From: Microbulbifer sp. YPW16
Lineage (GTDB): Bacteria; Pseudomonadota; Gammaproteobacteria; Pseudomonadales; Cellvibrionaceae
Assembly: GCF_021290385.1 (NCBI RefSeq)
Contig: NZ_CP089928.1
Span: 3,552,001-3,616,000, forward strand
DNA: 64,000 nt
Direction of reading: 5' to 3'
Positions 1 to 8,134 of this stretch are shown here, one piece after another. The notes beneath the pieces were generated by a model. The model saw only the letters and a program-made list of their open reading frames with translations, did not search any database and had not been told where the DNA came from. The number at the start of each line of letters is the position of its first letter. Positions within the stretch are counted from its first letter, which is position 1. Position numbers and translations under genes: made by a program.

Positions 1-987
1 CGGGCCGGTCACGAGGATCATACCCTGTGGCTGGGCCAGGGCATCCATGTACATTTTCTTCTGGTCTTCTTCATACCCCAGGGCATCGATGCCCATTTTG
101 GCTGAGGACGGATCCAGAATCCGGAGTACAATCTTCTCGCCCCATAATGTAGGCAAACTGTTGACCCGGAAGTCAATCGCCTTGGTCTTGGACAGCTTCA
201 TCTTGATGCGACCGTCCTGGGGAACCCGGCGTTCGGAGATGTCCATCTTGGACATGACTTTCAAACGTGCTGAAATCCGAGCCTGAAGCTGAATTGGGGG
301 GTTGGCGATTTCGTGCAGCACGCCATCGGTGCGGAAGCGTACCCGATAGGACTTCTCATACGGCTCGAAGTGGATATCCGATGCGCCCGACCTGATCGCA
401 TCCAGTAGAACCTTGTTCACAAAGCGGACAACCGGGGCTTCGTCACCGCCGGGATCGTCATCCTGGCCCTGGTCTTTGTTACTTCCTTCTACATCGAGAG
501 CGTCCAGTTCCTCATCGTCCATGCCATCGAGACCTGCTCCCATGTCCCCGCTATGGGACAGGTAGCTATCGATAGCTTTGGCAAGCTTGTCGGCTTCTAC
601 CAGGACGGCATCAGTGTTCAGGCCGGTGTTGAAATTGATTTCGTCCAGCGCGGACAGGTTGGTGGGGTCTGCGACAGCGACAAACAGCCGATTGCCACGC
701 TTATAGAGGGGCAGGGCGAAGTGCTTGCTTATTAGCCTGTCGTCAACCACACCCTGCGGGATCAGCTCGAAATTGTAGGCACCCAGGTCAAACAGAGGTG
801 AGCCGAATGCATGAGCGGCGGTGCTGGCCAGCTCACGACTGTTGATGAGTTTGGCCTCTACTGCATGCTGGGCAAAAGTCTGGTTCTCGCGCTGGGCTGC
901 CTTTGTGGCAGAGGCCGCGGTGGCTTCGTCCAGTTTTTTGTCGGCTACCAGTCGCTTGGCCAGGCCGCTGAGGGGAATACTACTCAT
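1..987 (-). CDS. pilB: Type IV pilus assembly ATPase PilB (3' part outside window)
   Basis: Hexameric cytoplasmic ATPase that drives extension of type IV pili. The frame begins at ATG 987 and stays open to base 1, giving 329 codons. The N-terminal third is a T2SSE-N/MshEN-like domain (motif GSPLFDLGAY near residue 62). An acidic linker rich in Asp/Glu and Gly follows near residues 150-185, and then the ATPase N2 region with ASDIHFEP and RFRTDGVLHEI. The window ends just inside the expected Walker A (LVTGP), so the catalytic core is not visible. It diverges from pilA, a common arrangement in Pseudomonas-like genomes. GspE is the alternative, but the pilA neighbour argues for PilB. Confidence 0.93.
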   Translation of the reverse strand, partial: MSSIPLSGLAKRLVADKKLDEATAASATKAAQRENQTFAQHAVEAKLINSRELASTAAHAFGSPLFDLGAYNFELIPQGVVDDRLISKHFALPLYKRGNRLFVAVADPTNLSALDEINFNTGLNTDAVLVEADKLAKAIDSYLSHSGDMGAGLDGMDDEELDALDVEGSNKDQGQDDDPGGDEAPVVRFVNKVLLDAIRSGASDIHFEPYEKSYRVRFRTDGVLHEIANPPIQLQARISARLKVMSKMDISERRVPQDGRIKMKLSKTKAIDFRVNSLPTLWGEKIVLRILDPSSAKMGIDALGYEEDQKKMYMDALAQPQGMILVTGP

Positions 988-1524
988 GATCTACCGTGCT
1001 GACTCTCGGTGATAGCAACGCTTGAACGCGCATTTTGTATATTTTTTAAACGATAAGTGCTTGCATGGAGCGCCGAATACCGGGTTTTGCGGTGAATTTC
1101 GAAATGCGCACAGCAAGTGGCTCAATATATCGAATTCACCCTTGAAGGCCAATCTCCCCTTTTCCTAGTTGGGATTAAGGCCAAATTATTGCCAAGTTCT
1201 GTGCATACGGAGGTGTTTTGAGCAGTGGTAGCTGGGGGCGTGGCTACAGCGGAAGCGTGGAGGAGGTGTATATGGAGAACCTTGCGATTAAAAATTGATC
1301 AGCTGCGTTAACGCGTGCCGCTGTTTGCGTGTAACTGACAATATTCGTCACTTTTTACGGTGTGACGCTTGGCTTGAATGAGGCCGGCTAAAAAATAGGC
1401 TGGAAATTCGCTGTTTTGCGGCCAGGGCGAGCTTGCGCGAATTGGCACAAACCTTGTATCTTTTACCGCGACTTCCTCACGGGATTTCACTTTGAACAAC
1501 AATGTCTGTATGGAGACGGTTACA
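988..1524. other. pilB-pilA divergent intergenic region
   Basis: This stretch of about 540 bases has no credible gene. The short open frames in it lack ribosome-binding sites and family resemblance. It is AT-richer than the flanking genes and must hold the pilB promoter on the minus strand and the pilA promoter on the plus strand. Only the latter could be recognised, as a sigma-54-type element close to pilA. Confidence 0.6.
1443..1458 (+). promoter_or_regulatory. Sigma-54 (RpoN) promoter of pilA
   Basis: The sequence TGGCACAAACCTTGTA matches the -24/-12 consensus TGGCAC-N5-TTGCW except for one base in the -12 element (TTGT rather than TTGC). It lies about 67 bases upstream of the pilA start codon. 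In Pseudomonas, pilA transcription needs RpoN and the PilS/PilR two-component system, so the element fits the gene it precedes. PilR sites should lie further upstream but were not identified. Confidence 0.8.
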
Positions 1525-1968
1525 ATGAAACAACAAAAGGGTTTTACTCTTATTGAATTGATGATCGTGGTAGCGATCATCGGTATTCTCGCTGCAGTAG
1601 CGCTGCCGGCCTACCAGGACTACACCGCGCGTGCCCAGGTGACTGAGGCTGTTAACCTTATGGGTGGACTGAAGAGCACCGTGACTGAGATCTATAGTAC
1701 TGAAGGTTCATTTGATGATGCTGACAGCGGATCACTTGGAATTCCTGCTGCCGCAGACGTCACCGGCGATAACGTACAGGGCGTCACTGTTACTAATGGT
1801 GTAATCACTGCGCAGATGGCTTCCTCTAATGTTGCTGAGGCCATTCAGGACGCAACAATTTCCATGAGCCCGGTAACTAGTTCTGGTTCCATTGATTGGG
1901 TCTGCGTGCCGGGTCTTACAGGCACTGCCCTTGACAATAAGTACCTGCCGTCTGAGTGTCGCACCTAA
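1525..1968 (+). CDS. pilA: Type IV major pilin PilA
   Basis: Structural subunit of the type IVa pilus. The prepilin of 147 residues starts at ATG 1525, preceded by GGAG nine bases upstream; the upstream TTG and ATG starts would only lengthen the short leader. The leader MKQQKG is followed by the cleavage and methylation site G/FTLIEL with the invariant Glu5. The hydrophobic alpha-1 helix and [14 protein letters not shown] follow. Two cysteines near the C-terminus (WVC and SECR) should form the disulfide D-loop. The mature protein would be about 141 residues. An RpoN promoter precedes it and a strong terminator follows, so it is probably a high-expression monocistron. The C-terminal sequence is Thr/Ser rich and could be glycosylated by the adjacent locus, which is inference. 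Confidence 0.95.
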   Translation: MKQQKGFTLIELMIVVAIIGILAAVALPAYQDYTARAQVTEAVNLMGGLKSTVTEIYSTEGSFDDADSGSLGIPAAADVTGDNVQGVTVTNGVITAQMASSNVAEAIQDATISMSPVTSSGSIDWVCVPGLTGTALDNKYLPSECRT

Positions 1969-2002
1969 TTAGCACGGTAGAGTTTTAAGTTGTAAAATGA
2001 AT

Positions 2003-2034
2003 GGCCGTTCCAGACCAATCTGGGACGGCCTTTT
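2003..2034 (+). terminator. Rho-independent terminator after pilA
   Basis: A 12-bp hairpin (GGCCGTTCCAGA, loop CCAA, TCTGGGACGGCC, one G-T pair) is followed by TTTT. It ends six bases before the next start codon at 2041, so the downstream glycan gene is expressed either by read-through or from a promoter inside pilA. Confidence 0.85.
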
Positions 2035-2040
2035 ACTTCC

Positions 2041-3960
2041 ATGATCAGAAAAAATGTATTAGCCACCTCGTCTCTGGCTTGGCCAGTAGCCACATTATTA
2101 GTGATTGCCGTATACCTACACGGTGCCAGTGGACCCTTCCTCTTTGATGACTTTTCCAACCTGAACGCACTGGGTGCGCATGGTGAGGTTAAGGATTGGC
2201 AGAGCCTGTGGTTATACCTCTCCCAGGGGCATAGCGGCCCCACCGGTCGCCCAATTGCTCTACTCAGCTTTTTACTTGACGATAATTCCTGGCCTTCCAC
2301 TCCTGAAGGCTTTAAATATACCAATATTCTCATCCACGCCCTGAATGGCTGCTTGCTGTTCTGGCTGCAACTGGTGCTACTGAAGCAGAAGTCTCTCGGG
2401 ATCTCCGAAAGGCAGGGCTTCGCAATTGCACTGCTGGGAAGCTTGCTGTGGCTCGCCCATCCCCTGTTTGTTTCAACTGTCCTCTACGTCGTCCAGCGAA
2501 TGGCTCTGCTTTCGGCCACATTTGTGTTGGCCGGCCTGCTGACTCACGTCTACTTTCGCTCATTCATTGAGTCGCGACCTCTGCTTGCTTACGGTGGTAT
2601 GACGGGGTCCCTTGGTTTCTGGGGGCTGCTGGCTATATTGAGCAAGGAGAATGGTGCCCTGCTGCCGATACTGGTGCTGGTCATCGAGACGACAATCTTT
2701 TCGCACACGAAGCCGCTCGCCCGGTATTGGAGGATGATTTGCCTGCAGTTGCCCACGCTCTGTATCTTGGCGTACCTGCTGTATATCCCCTTTAAAAACG
2801 GCCTGCATGCAGATTGGCCCGGGCGCGGATTTTCTCCCTATGAGCGCCTGCTGTCAGAGAGCCGGATTCTTTGGGAGTACCTGCTGAACCTGTTCAGTTT
2901 CCGCGCGACCGGTAGCGGCCTGTTCCATGATGATTACACGCTATCTACATCACTGCTTAGACCCATTACAACACTGGTAAGCGTTATAGGGATTCTGCTG
3001 GTTGGTGTAGTGGCCTTCGCAAGAAGAGGCAAGTGGCCATTCTTCTCTCTCGCGGTAATGTTTTTCCTGGCAGGTCACCTGATTGAGTCTACTACAGTAG
3101 GGCTGGAGCTATACTTCGAGCACCGAAATTACCTTCCGGCAGTATTCCTGTTTGTACCGCTGGCCCAGCTCGTGATGAAACTTCAATCACCGGCGAAAGT
3201 GGTGGCAACCGCCGGGATATCACTTCTCACTGTTCTGTTGCTTTTTTACCAGGTGGATTTGTGGAAGAGCAATGTTTCGTTAGCAAAAGCCTGGGCCGAG
3301 GAGGCACCTGGGTCGATAAGGGCCCAGCGCTCGGCAGCAATCGCCCTCACTCGCGCCGGATACCCGGGGGAGGCGCTGAAGGTTCTGGACAGGGCGCATC
3401 AGGCAAGGCCTGGGAGCCACGCAGTCCTGCTGCATAAGGTGCTTCTTGAGTGCTCCCTCGGTTATGACCTCGAAGCCGGCAAGGCTAATCTTCTGGAAAT
3501 TGCCAGTACCGAGCCCTTTGACCCGAGATTGACCACATTAATTGAAACATTTATTGGTGTAACAAAGACGGGCGCTTGTCAATCACTGAGTCCTGAGTAT
3601 GCACAAAGAGTGCTTGGGGCGTTAATGGAAAATCCGGTGGCGCAAACATCCGATGGCTTCGTTCATCAGCTGTACTATTTCTCCGGCGTGATCAGCTCGC
3701 ACCAGGGTGATGCGGTCGCAGCCAGCAAAAATTTCTCCAGGGCCGTGAGGATCCGGCCGAGGATTGGCACCTTTATGAAGTCGCTGTCTGTGATGGCAAG
3801 TGACGGCCATTGTGAGGTAGCTTTGGCATTTTCCAGTGACTTCAAGGAGTCGTTGATAGATGTAGGAGACCTGCCTCCAGCACAGAAAGAATATTATCAG
3901 CGCGAGCACGCGTTGCTTATAAGTAATCTGACAAAAGAATGCGTTATGGGGCAAATGTGA
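2041..3960 (+). CDS. GT-C-like membrane protein with C-terminal TPR region
   Basis: A polytopic membrane protein of 639 residues. The N-terminal two thirds carry about ten hydrophobic segments. An early periplasmic loop holds an acidic pair (FLFDDFSNL, about residue 34) and a GRP motif. This layout is that of GT-C glycosyltransferases, especially the TMTC-like family that couples a membrane catalytic half to tetratricopeptide repeats. The C-terminal 200 residues (after about 420) are soluble and TPR-like (for example GYPGEALKVLDRAHQARPGS). It starts six bases after the pilA terminator, has no clear Shine-Dalgarno site, and its stop overlaps the next gene by one base. I infer a lipid-sugar-dependent transferase, possibly modifying pilin; no catalytic assignment can be proven from sequence alone. 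Confidence 0.65.
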   Translation: MIRKNVLATSSLAWPVATLLVIAVYLHGASGPFLFDDFSNLNALGAHGEVKDWQSLWLYLSQGHSGPTGRPIALLSFLLDDNSWPSTPEGFKYTNILIHALNGCLLFWLQLVLLKQKSLGISERQGFAIALLGSLLWLAHPLFVSTVLYVVQRMALLSATFVLAGLLTHVYFRSFIESRPLLAYGGMTGSLGFWGLLAILSKENGALLPILVLVIETTIFSHTKPLARYWRMICLQLPTLCILAYLLYIPFKNGLHADWPGRGFSPYERLLSESRILWEYLLNLFSFRATGSGLFHDDYTLSTSLLRPITTLVSVIGILLVGVVAFARRGKWPFFSLAVMFFLAGHLIESTTVGLELYFEHRNYLPAVFLFVPLAQLVMKLQSPAKVVATAGISLLTVLLLFYQVDLWKSNVSLAKAWAEEAPGSIRAQRSAAIALTRAGYPGEALKVLDRAHQARPGSHAVLLHKVLLECSLGYDLEAGKANLLEIASTEPFDPRLTTLIETFIGVTKTGACQSLSPEYAQRVLGALMENPVAQTSDGFVHQLYYFSGVISSHQGDAVAASKNFSRAVRIRPRIGTFMKSLSVMASDGHCEVALAFSSDFKESLIDVGDLPPAQKEYYQREHALLISNLTKECVMGQM

Positions 3961-4823
3961 TGGGTAAACAGCTTTCCGTCAGCGTGGTAGTTCCAGCCAA
4001 AAACGAAGCGGAAAACCTGCGGCAGTGGTTGCCTCGCCTGATATCCCAGGGGGGATATGATGAGCTTGTTGTGGTAGATGATGGCTCAGATGATGATACC
4101 TCCGAAGTGGCGCGTGTTCATGGCGCACGAGTGTTTCGTCACGAACAGAGCCTGGGGAATGGGGCTGCAATCAAGAAAGGCTTTCGTGAGGCTCATGGTG
4201 ACCTGGTGGTCTTCATGGATGCCGATGGGCAGCATCAGCCTGAGGAAATTCCAGGGCTTCTGGATGCAATGAAAGAAAACGATGCCGACATGGTGGTCGG
4301 GTCCAGGGACCAGGGCGGGCAGGCGAGTAAGGCAAGGCATCTCGCAAATAAGTTTTATAACCGCTTTGCGAGCTTTGTTACAGGGCACAAGATAGAAGAT
4401 TTAACCTCAGGCTTCAGGGCCGTAAAGGCAAATAAATTCTCGCAATTTCTAAGCTTGCTCCCTAACGGATTCTCATATCCTACGACATCGACGATGGCGT
4501 TTTTCAGGAGCGGCTATTCGGTAATCTATTACCCTATCAGCGTACAAAAACGTTTGGGGAAGAGTCATATTAGTCCACTGAAGGACGGTATTCGCTTTGT
4601 GCTCATTATCTTCAAGGTGGCAACTCTTTATTCACCGTTAAAGGTATTCTTTCCGATAGCCGTTTTAACTTTTTTCCTGGGCCTTGGCCGTTACCTGTAT
4701 ACCTACCTGGAAATGGGGACGTTTACAAACATGTCCGCCCTATTGATGGTGTCCGCGGTGCAAATATTTCTCGTGGGGTTGGTGTCTGAGCAAATAACAG
4801 CTCTGATGTATAAAGAAAAATGA
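3960..4823 (+). CDS. GT2 family polyprenyl-phosphate glycosyltransferase-like protein
   Basis: Inverting glycosyltransferase of the dolichol-phosphate mannosyltransferase type, expected to load a sugar onto a polyprenyl phosphate at the inner membrane face. The start is taken at ATG 3960, which shares its A with the upstream stop (TGATG), giving 287 residues. Visible motifs are VVVPAKNEAENL at the N-terminus, VVDDGSDDDT, the metal-binding MDADGQHQ, GSRDQGGQ and DLTSGFRAV. Two hydrophobic segments close the C-terminus (about residues 220-280), a layout seen in GtrB/ArnC-like enzymes. It fits as donor supplier for the GT-C protein directly upstream. The sugar cannot be read from the sequence. 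Confidence 0.82.
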   Translation: MGKQLSVSVVVPAKNEAENLRQWLPRLISQGGYDELVVVDDGSDDDTSEVARVHGARVFRHEQSLGNGAAIKKGFREAHGDLVVFMDADGQHQPEEIPGLLDAMKENDADMVVGSRDQGGQASKARHLANKFYNRFASFVTGHKIEDLTSGFRAVKANKFSQFLSLLPNGFSYPTTSTMAFFRSGYSVIYYPISVQKRLGKSHISPLKDGIRFVLIIFKVATLYSPLKVFFPIAVLTFFLGLGRYLYTYLEMGTFTNMSALLMVSAVQIFLVGLVSEQITALMYKEK

Positions 4824-5905
4824 TACATGTTGTTATTGGAACCAAGGCTCAGCTTATCAAGATGGCACCCATTTTGTGTCAGTTGAGAGATAAGAATATA
4901 CCATATCGATACATATCCACTGGCCAGCACAACGATACAATGTCTGAAATATTGACTAATTTTGGGCTGCCGGAACCGGATTTTTACTTGTATCGTGGTA
5001 GGGATATCACATCGATCTCTTCAATGCTGTTCTGGTCGGTAAGAGTCCTCGTATTTTCAGTGCTGAATAATAAGAAGGTTTTCGGGAGTGGCAGTAGTAA
5101 GCAGGACATTGTCCTTGTGCACGGCGACACAGTTTCTACTCTCGTAGGCGCGCTGATGGGCAGGCTCGCCGGCATGCATGTCGGCCATGTTGAATCCGGC
5201 CTTCGCTCATTTGACTATTTCAATCCCTTTCCTGAAGAGTTGACCCGTGTGGCAGTTTTTCGGTTGGCAAATGTTTTTTTCTGTCAGGATGAGAAGGCGA
5301 TTGCTAATCTTTCTGGCGTGAAGGGGGAAAAGGTCAACTTATTCGGAAATACTCTGTATGACTCGTTGGCATCAGTAAGTGATTCCGAAAATGACAGCCT
5401 CTCTGCTGAGTTCGCTGATGGTGCATTCGGGATAGTGACCCTGCATAGGTATGAAAACATAGGAAGTTTGGCTTCGCTTGAAAGGGTTGTAAGGCTGGTG
5501 GAAGTCATAGCCAGAAAGCATCGACTTTTGTTTGTCATGCACAAGCCCACAGAGAAAGCGCTGAAGAAGTTTGGGTTACTTGACAGGGTAAAGGCTAATA
5601 AAAATATAAAGATTATTCCTCGTTTGGACTATTTCCGTTTTATTCGGCTCATGAAGGCGGCTGAGTTTGTAGTGAGCGACGGTGGAAGCAATCAGGAGGA
5701 ATGCTCCTATATGGGTAAGCCTTTGCTGTTGTTACGTAAGGCAACAGAACGCCAGGAAGGGATAGGTCAAAACTGCATTTTAAGTTGTTATGTGGAGTCA
5801 GTCGTTGAGGATTTCTGTAAGAATTATAAGGATTACAGGCGTCCAGAGCTGCAGTCTGGACCTAGCCCGTCAGAAGTGGTGGCCAATGCCCTTTCTACAT
5901 ATTGA
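4820..5905 (+). CDS. wecB: UDP-N-acetylglucosamine 2-epimerase family protein
   Basis: Likely interconverts UDP-GlcNAc and UDP-ManNAc (WecB family, GT-B fold). ATG 4820 overlaps the upstream stop by four bases (ATGA), so the two genes are translationally coupled. The 361 residues contain GTKAQLIKMAPI, VHGDTVSTLVGA, HVESGLRSFDYFNPFPEE, TLHRYEN and SDGGSNQEECSYMGKP, all family signatures. The product would feed the nucleotide-sugar dehydrogenase at 11134-12483 to make a uronic acid such as UDP-ManNAcA. The sequence is slightly divergent from housekeeping WecB (GTKAQ rather than GTRPE), so a cluster-specific or hydrolysing epimerase is possible. Confidence 0.82.
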   Translation: MIHVVIGTKAQLIKMAPILCQLRDKNIPYRYISTGQHNDTMSEILTNFGLPEPDFYLYRGRDITSISSMLFWSVRVLVFSVLNNKKVFGSGSSKQDIVLVHGDTVSTLVGALMGRLAGMHVGHVESGLRSFDYFNPFPEELTRVAVFRLANVFFCQDEKAIANLSGVKGEKVNLFGNTLYDSLASVSDSENDSLSAEFADGAFGIVTLHRYENIGSLASLERVVRLVEVIARKHRLLFVMHKPTEKALKKFGLLDRVKANKNIKIIPRLDYFRFIRLMKAAEFVVSDGGSNQEECSYMGKPLLLLRKATERQEGIGQNCILSCYVESVVEDFCKNYKDYRRPELQSGPSPSEVVANALSTY

Positions 5906-5945
5906 TTAATACCTTAGTGTCGAGTTCCGGCTTTCGGTGGCGCCC

Positions 5946-7070
5946 ATGAAAATCGCATTCATCTGCAAGCAATATTACAGTGGCCGGGACTTGATTCATG
6001 ATCGATTTGGGCGGCTATATGAGTTTCCCTTGCAGTTGGCGCGGCTTGGCCATTCCGTTCGGGTGTATTGCGTCGATTATAGAGGCGCCGGAGGAGGGAT
6101 CTGGAGCCATAGTGCTGAACCGGGGACCCTGCGCTTTGAATCCCTGTCAGTGAGTAAGAGCCAGCTTTTAAGGCTGTTGCCCTACCCGAGAAAGCTTTTA
6201 GAAAAGGTCGAGAGCTTTGAGGCGGATCTCATAATTGGCGCCTCGGATATTCCCCATGTTGCCTGTGCGACCTGGTTGGCTAAGCGATTGCAAAGACCTT
6301 GCATTGTCGATCTTTATGACAATTTCGAAAGTTTTGGTCAGGCAAAGATACCGGGTTTTACGTCGTTGCTTCGCTACGCAGTCAGGTCCGCCGATATGGT
6401 CACGGTTGTGAGTGAGCCTTTGAGGGCCCTGGTTGTGCGACGTTATGACCCGGTATGTCCCGTTTTTGTTCTTGGTAATTCTGTTGATAAAGATCTTTTC
6501 AGAGAAACTGACAGGTTTTCAGCGCGTAGAAATCTTGGTTTACCAACAAGTGGGGTGTTTGTCGGGACGGCAGGAAGGTTATCTCGAAGAAAGGGCTTGT
6601 CGACGTTATACGATGCTTGGGAAAGAATAGAAAGTAAAATTCCAGGCGCACATCTTGTTTTAGCTGGTAGTGTAGAGAAGGGGCTCACTCCTCCTGAAGG
6701 GGGAAACGTGCATATGCTCGGTGAGCTGCCTTACAGGCAGATGGTGGACTTTTTCAACGCGTTAGATGTTGGTGTAGTGACTGTGGCTGATGATGAATTT
6801 GGGCGCTATTGTTTCCCGCAAAAGGCATATGAAATGCTAGCTTGCGGACGGAAAATTGTAGCGGCAGATGTTGGGGCTATGTCCAGTATGCTCTCTGGAA
6901 AGCCTCGCCAATTGTACTCACCGGGAGATGCTGGTGAATTGGCTGAAGCTGTAGTCGCACAGATTAAAGCACCTGAAGAATGTGACATATTTGTTCCCGG
7001 TTGGGAGGAGCTTGTTTCAGATCTCGAATCTACCGTGTCTGGAAAAATCATTCATCACCGCCTTTCATGA
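5946..7070 (+). CDS. GT4 family glycosyltransferase
   Basis: A GT-B-fold retaining glycosyltransferase of 374 residues. ATG 5946 (MKIAFICKQYY) is preferred to the GTG nine bases earlier because it begins exactly at the first beta strand. The C-terminal donor-binding half shows GTAGRLSRRKGLSTLYDAW, LVLAGS and the E-x7-E-like segment FPQKAYEMLACGRKIVAADVG. It probably adds a sugar to the lipid-linked glycan in the cytoplasm. It lies 40 bases after the epimerase gene and is the last gene of the plus-strand half. Its final 23 bases overlap the 3' end of the convergent pyruvyltransferase gene. Confidence 0.85.
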   Translation: MKIAFICKQYYSGRDLIHDRFGRLYEFPLQLARLGHSVRVYCVDYRGAGGGIWSHSAEPGTLRFESLSVSKSQLLRLLPYPRKLLEKVESFEADLIIGASDIPHVACATWLAKRLQRPCIVDLYDNFESFGQAKIPGFTSLLRYAVRSADMVTVVSEPLRALVVRRYDPVCPVFVLGNSVDKDLFRETDRFSARRNLGLPTSGVFVGTAGRLSRRKGLSTLYDAWERIESKIPGAHLVLAGSVEKGLTPPEGGNVHMLGELPYRQMVDFFNALDVGVVTVADDEFGRYCFPQKAYEMLACGRKIVAADVGAMSSMLSGKPRQLYSPGDAGELAEAVVAQIKAPEECDIFVPGWEELVSDLESTVSGKIIHHRLS

Positions 7071-8094
7071 AGTTGATACAATCGTTCAGGTACGAATTGC
7101 TTGTTTTCAGCTTTTCATGCAGCAACTGACCGGTGTTTTTGTGATCCGTTGAAATCTCCTTGGTGTTGCTGAGTTCTCCATCAATTATCGAAGAAGACTC
7201 CAGTCCAAATTCCTCTAATAGCAATCTAACCTTCTCTTTATTCTGGCAATAGCTGACAAAGTCTTTTCGGTATTTGATAGCAAATACCGTCCCGTGAAAA
7301 GTGTCGGTAATCACGCACTCGGCATTTTTGACGAGTGTCAAGAACTCGAACGGGCTGCATGACAGTACCTTATCGCACCAGGCATTATTGAAGCCTGGTG
7401 AGACGAGGATGAGGCCCATTCGGTCGGCGTAGTCCCTGATTTCTCGTGCCCTGGAGGTTGGCATTTTGTAGCTATAGAGCAGTGCATAGGGTTGCTCTAT
7501 GTTGAACTCTACTTCGTTATTCGAGAAATCAAACAAGAAGGTTGGGTCCAGGACATGAGCGACATTTTTCCCGGGGGCAATATCCCTGACCAGGGAGGCC
7601 GTATGCTGGTCCCGGGCGGAGATTCGGTCCATTTTCTCCAAGGATGCAGCAATTTCTTTTACTGAGAGCATGTCCCTGGTCGTAGTGTTGCCAGCGCACG
7701 GGGCATACGAAAATTTCTTGAGGGTTTTTGGTATGTTCAGGCCAAAAAACTCCGGAGCGGGATAAAAAGATGAATTCTTAATATTCCAGATTTCATCAGA
7801 ACCAAGGAAGACGCTGTTAACTGACGAGAAGGATTTCGCAGTGTCCAGGTATTTATCTGCTTTACGAAATTCCGCGAGTTTCCGGATATTGAATAAGATG
7901 CCCTTGGGTGTTAGATCTTTGGGCTTTAGAAGGACAAAATATCGCTTTATTGTTTGTGGTAGGTTGTAGTGATCCAGAAACGCTACCTGAAGCCCTTTTG
8001 ATTTGAGGACTTCCTGCAAGGCGTATGCTTGCAAAAAGGCGCCAAAATTCAATGATCTATGTAAAGTAACGATTAGGGTTTGTGGTGCGCGCAT
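7048..8094 (-). CDS. Polysaccharide pyruvyltransferase family protein
   Basis: Member of the family that transfers pyruvate from phosphoenolpyruvate to form ketals on glycans (CsaB/WcaK type). The start is set at ATG 8094 (MRAPQTLIVTLHRSLNFGAFLQAYAL), where the first Rossmann strand begins; the longer frame opens with TTG inside the upstream gene. The 348 residues include FLGSDEIWN, ISARDQHTASLVRDI, HVLDPTFLFD and the C-terminal DTFHGTVFAIKY, characteristic of the family. It lies 40 bases downstream of the phosphatase-superfamily gene in the same operon. The presumed result is an acidic pyruvylated surface glycan. Confidence 0.85.
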   Translation of the reverse strand: MRAPQTLIVTLHRSLNFGAFLQAYALQEVLKSKGLQVAFLDHYNLPQTIKRYFVLLKPKDLTPKGILFNIRKLAEFRKADKYLDTAKSFSSVNSVFLGSDEIWNIKNSSFYPAPEFFGLNIPKTLKKFSYAPCAGNTTTRDMLSVKEIAASLEKMDRISARDQHTASLVRDIAPGKNVAHVLDPTFLFDFSNNEVEFNIEQPYALLYSYKMPTSRAREIRDYADRMGLILVSPGFNNAWCDKVLSCSPFEFLTLVKNAECVITDTFHGTVFAIKYRKDFVSYCQNKEKVRLLLEEFGLESSSIIDGELSNTKEISTDHKNTGQLLHEKLKTSNSYLNDCINFMKGGDE

Positions 8095-8134
8095 AAATCT
8101 ATCTGCTTGAAACAATTTTCCGGGCTTGCCCGCC

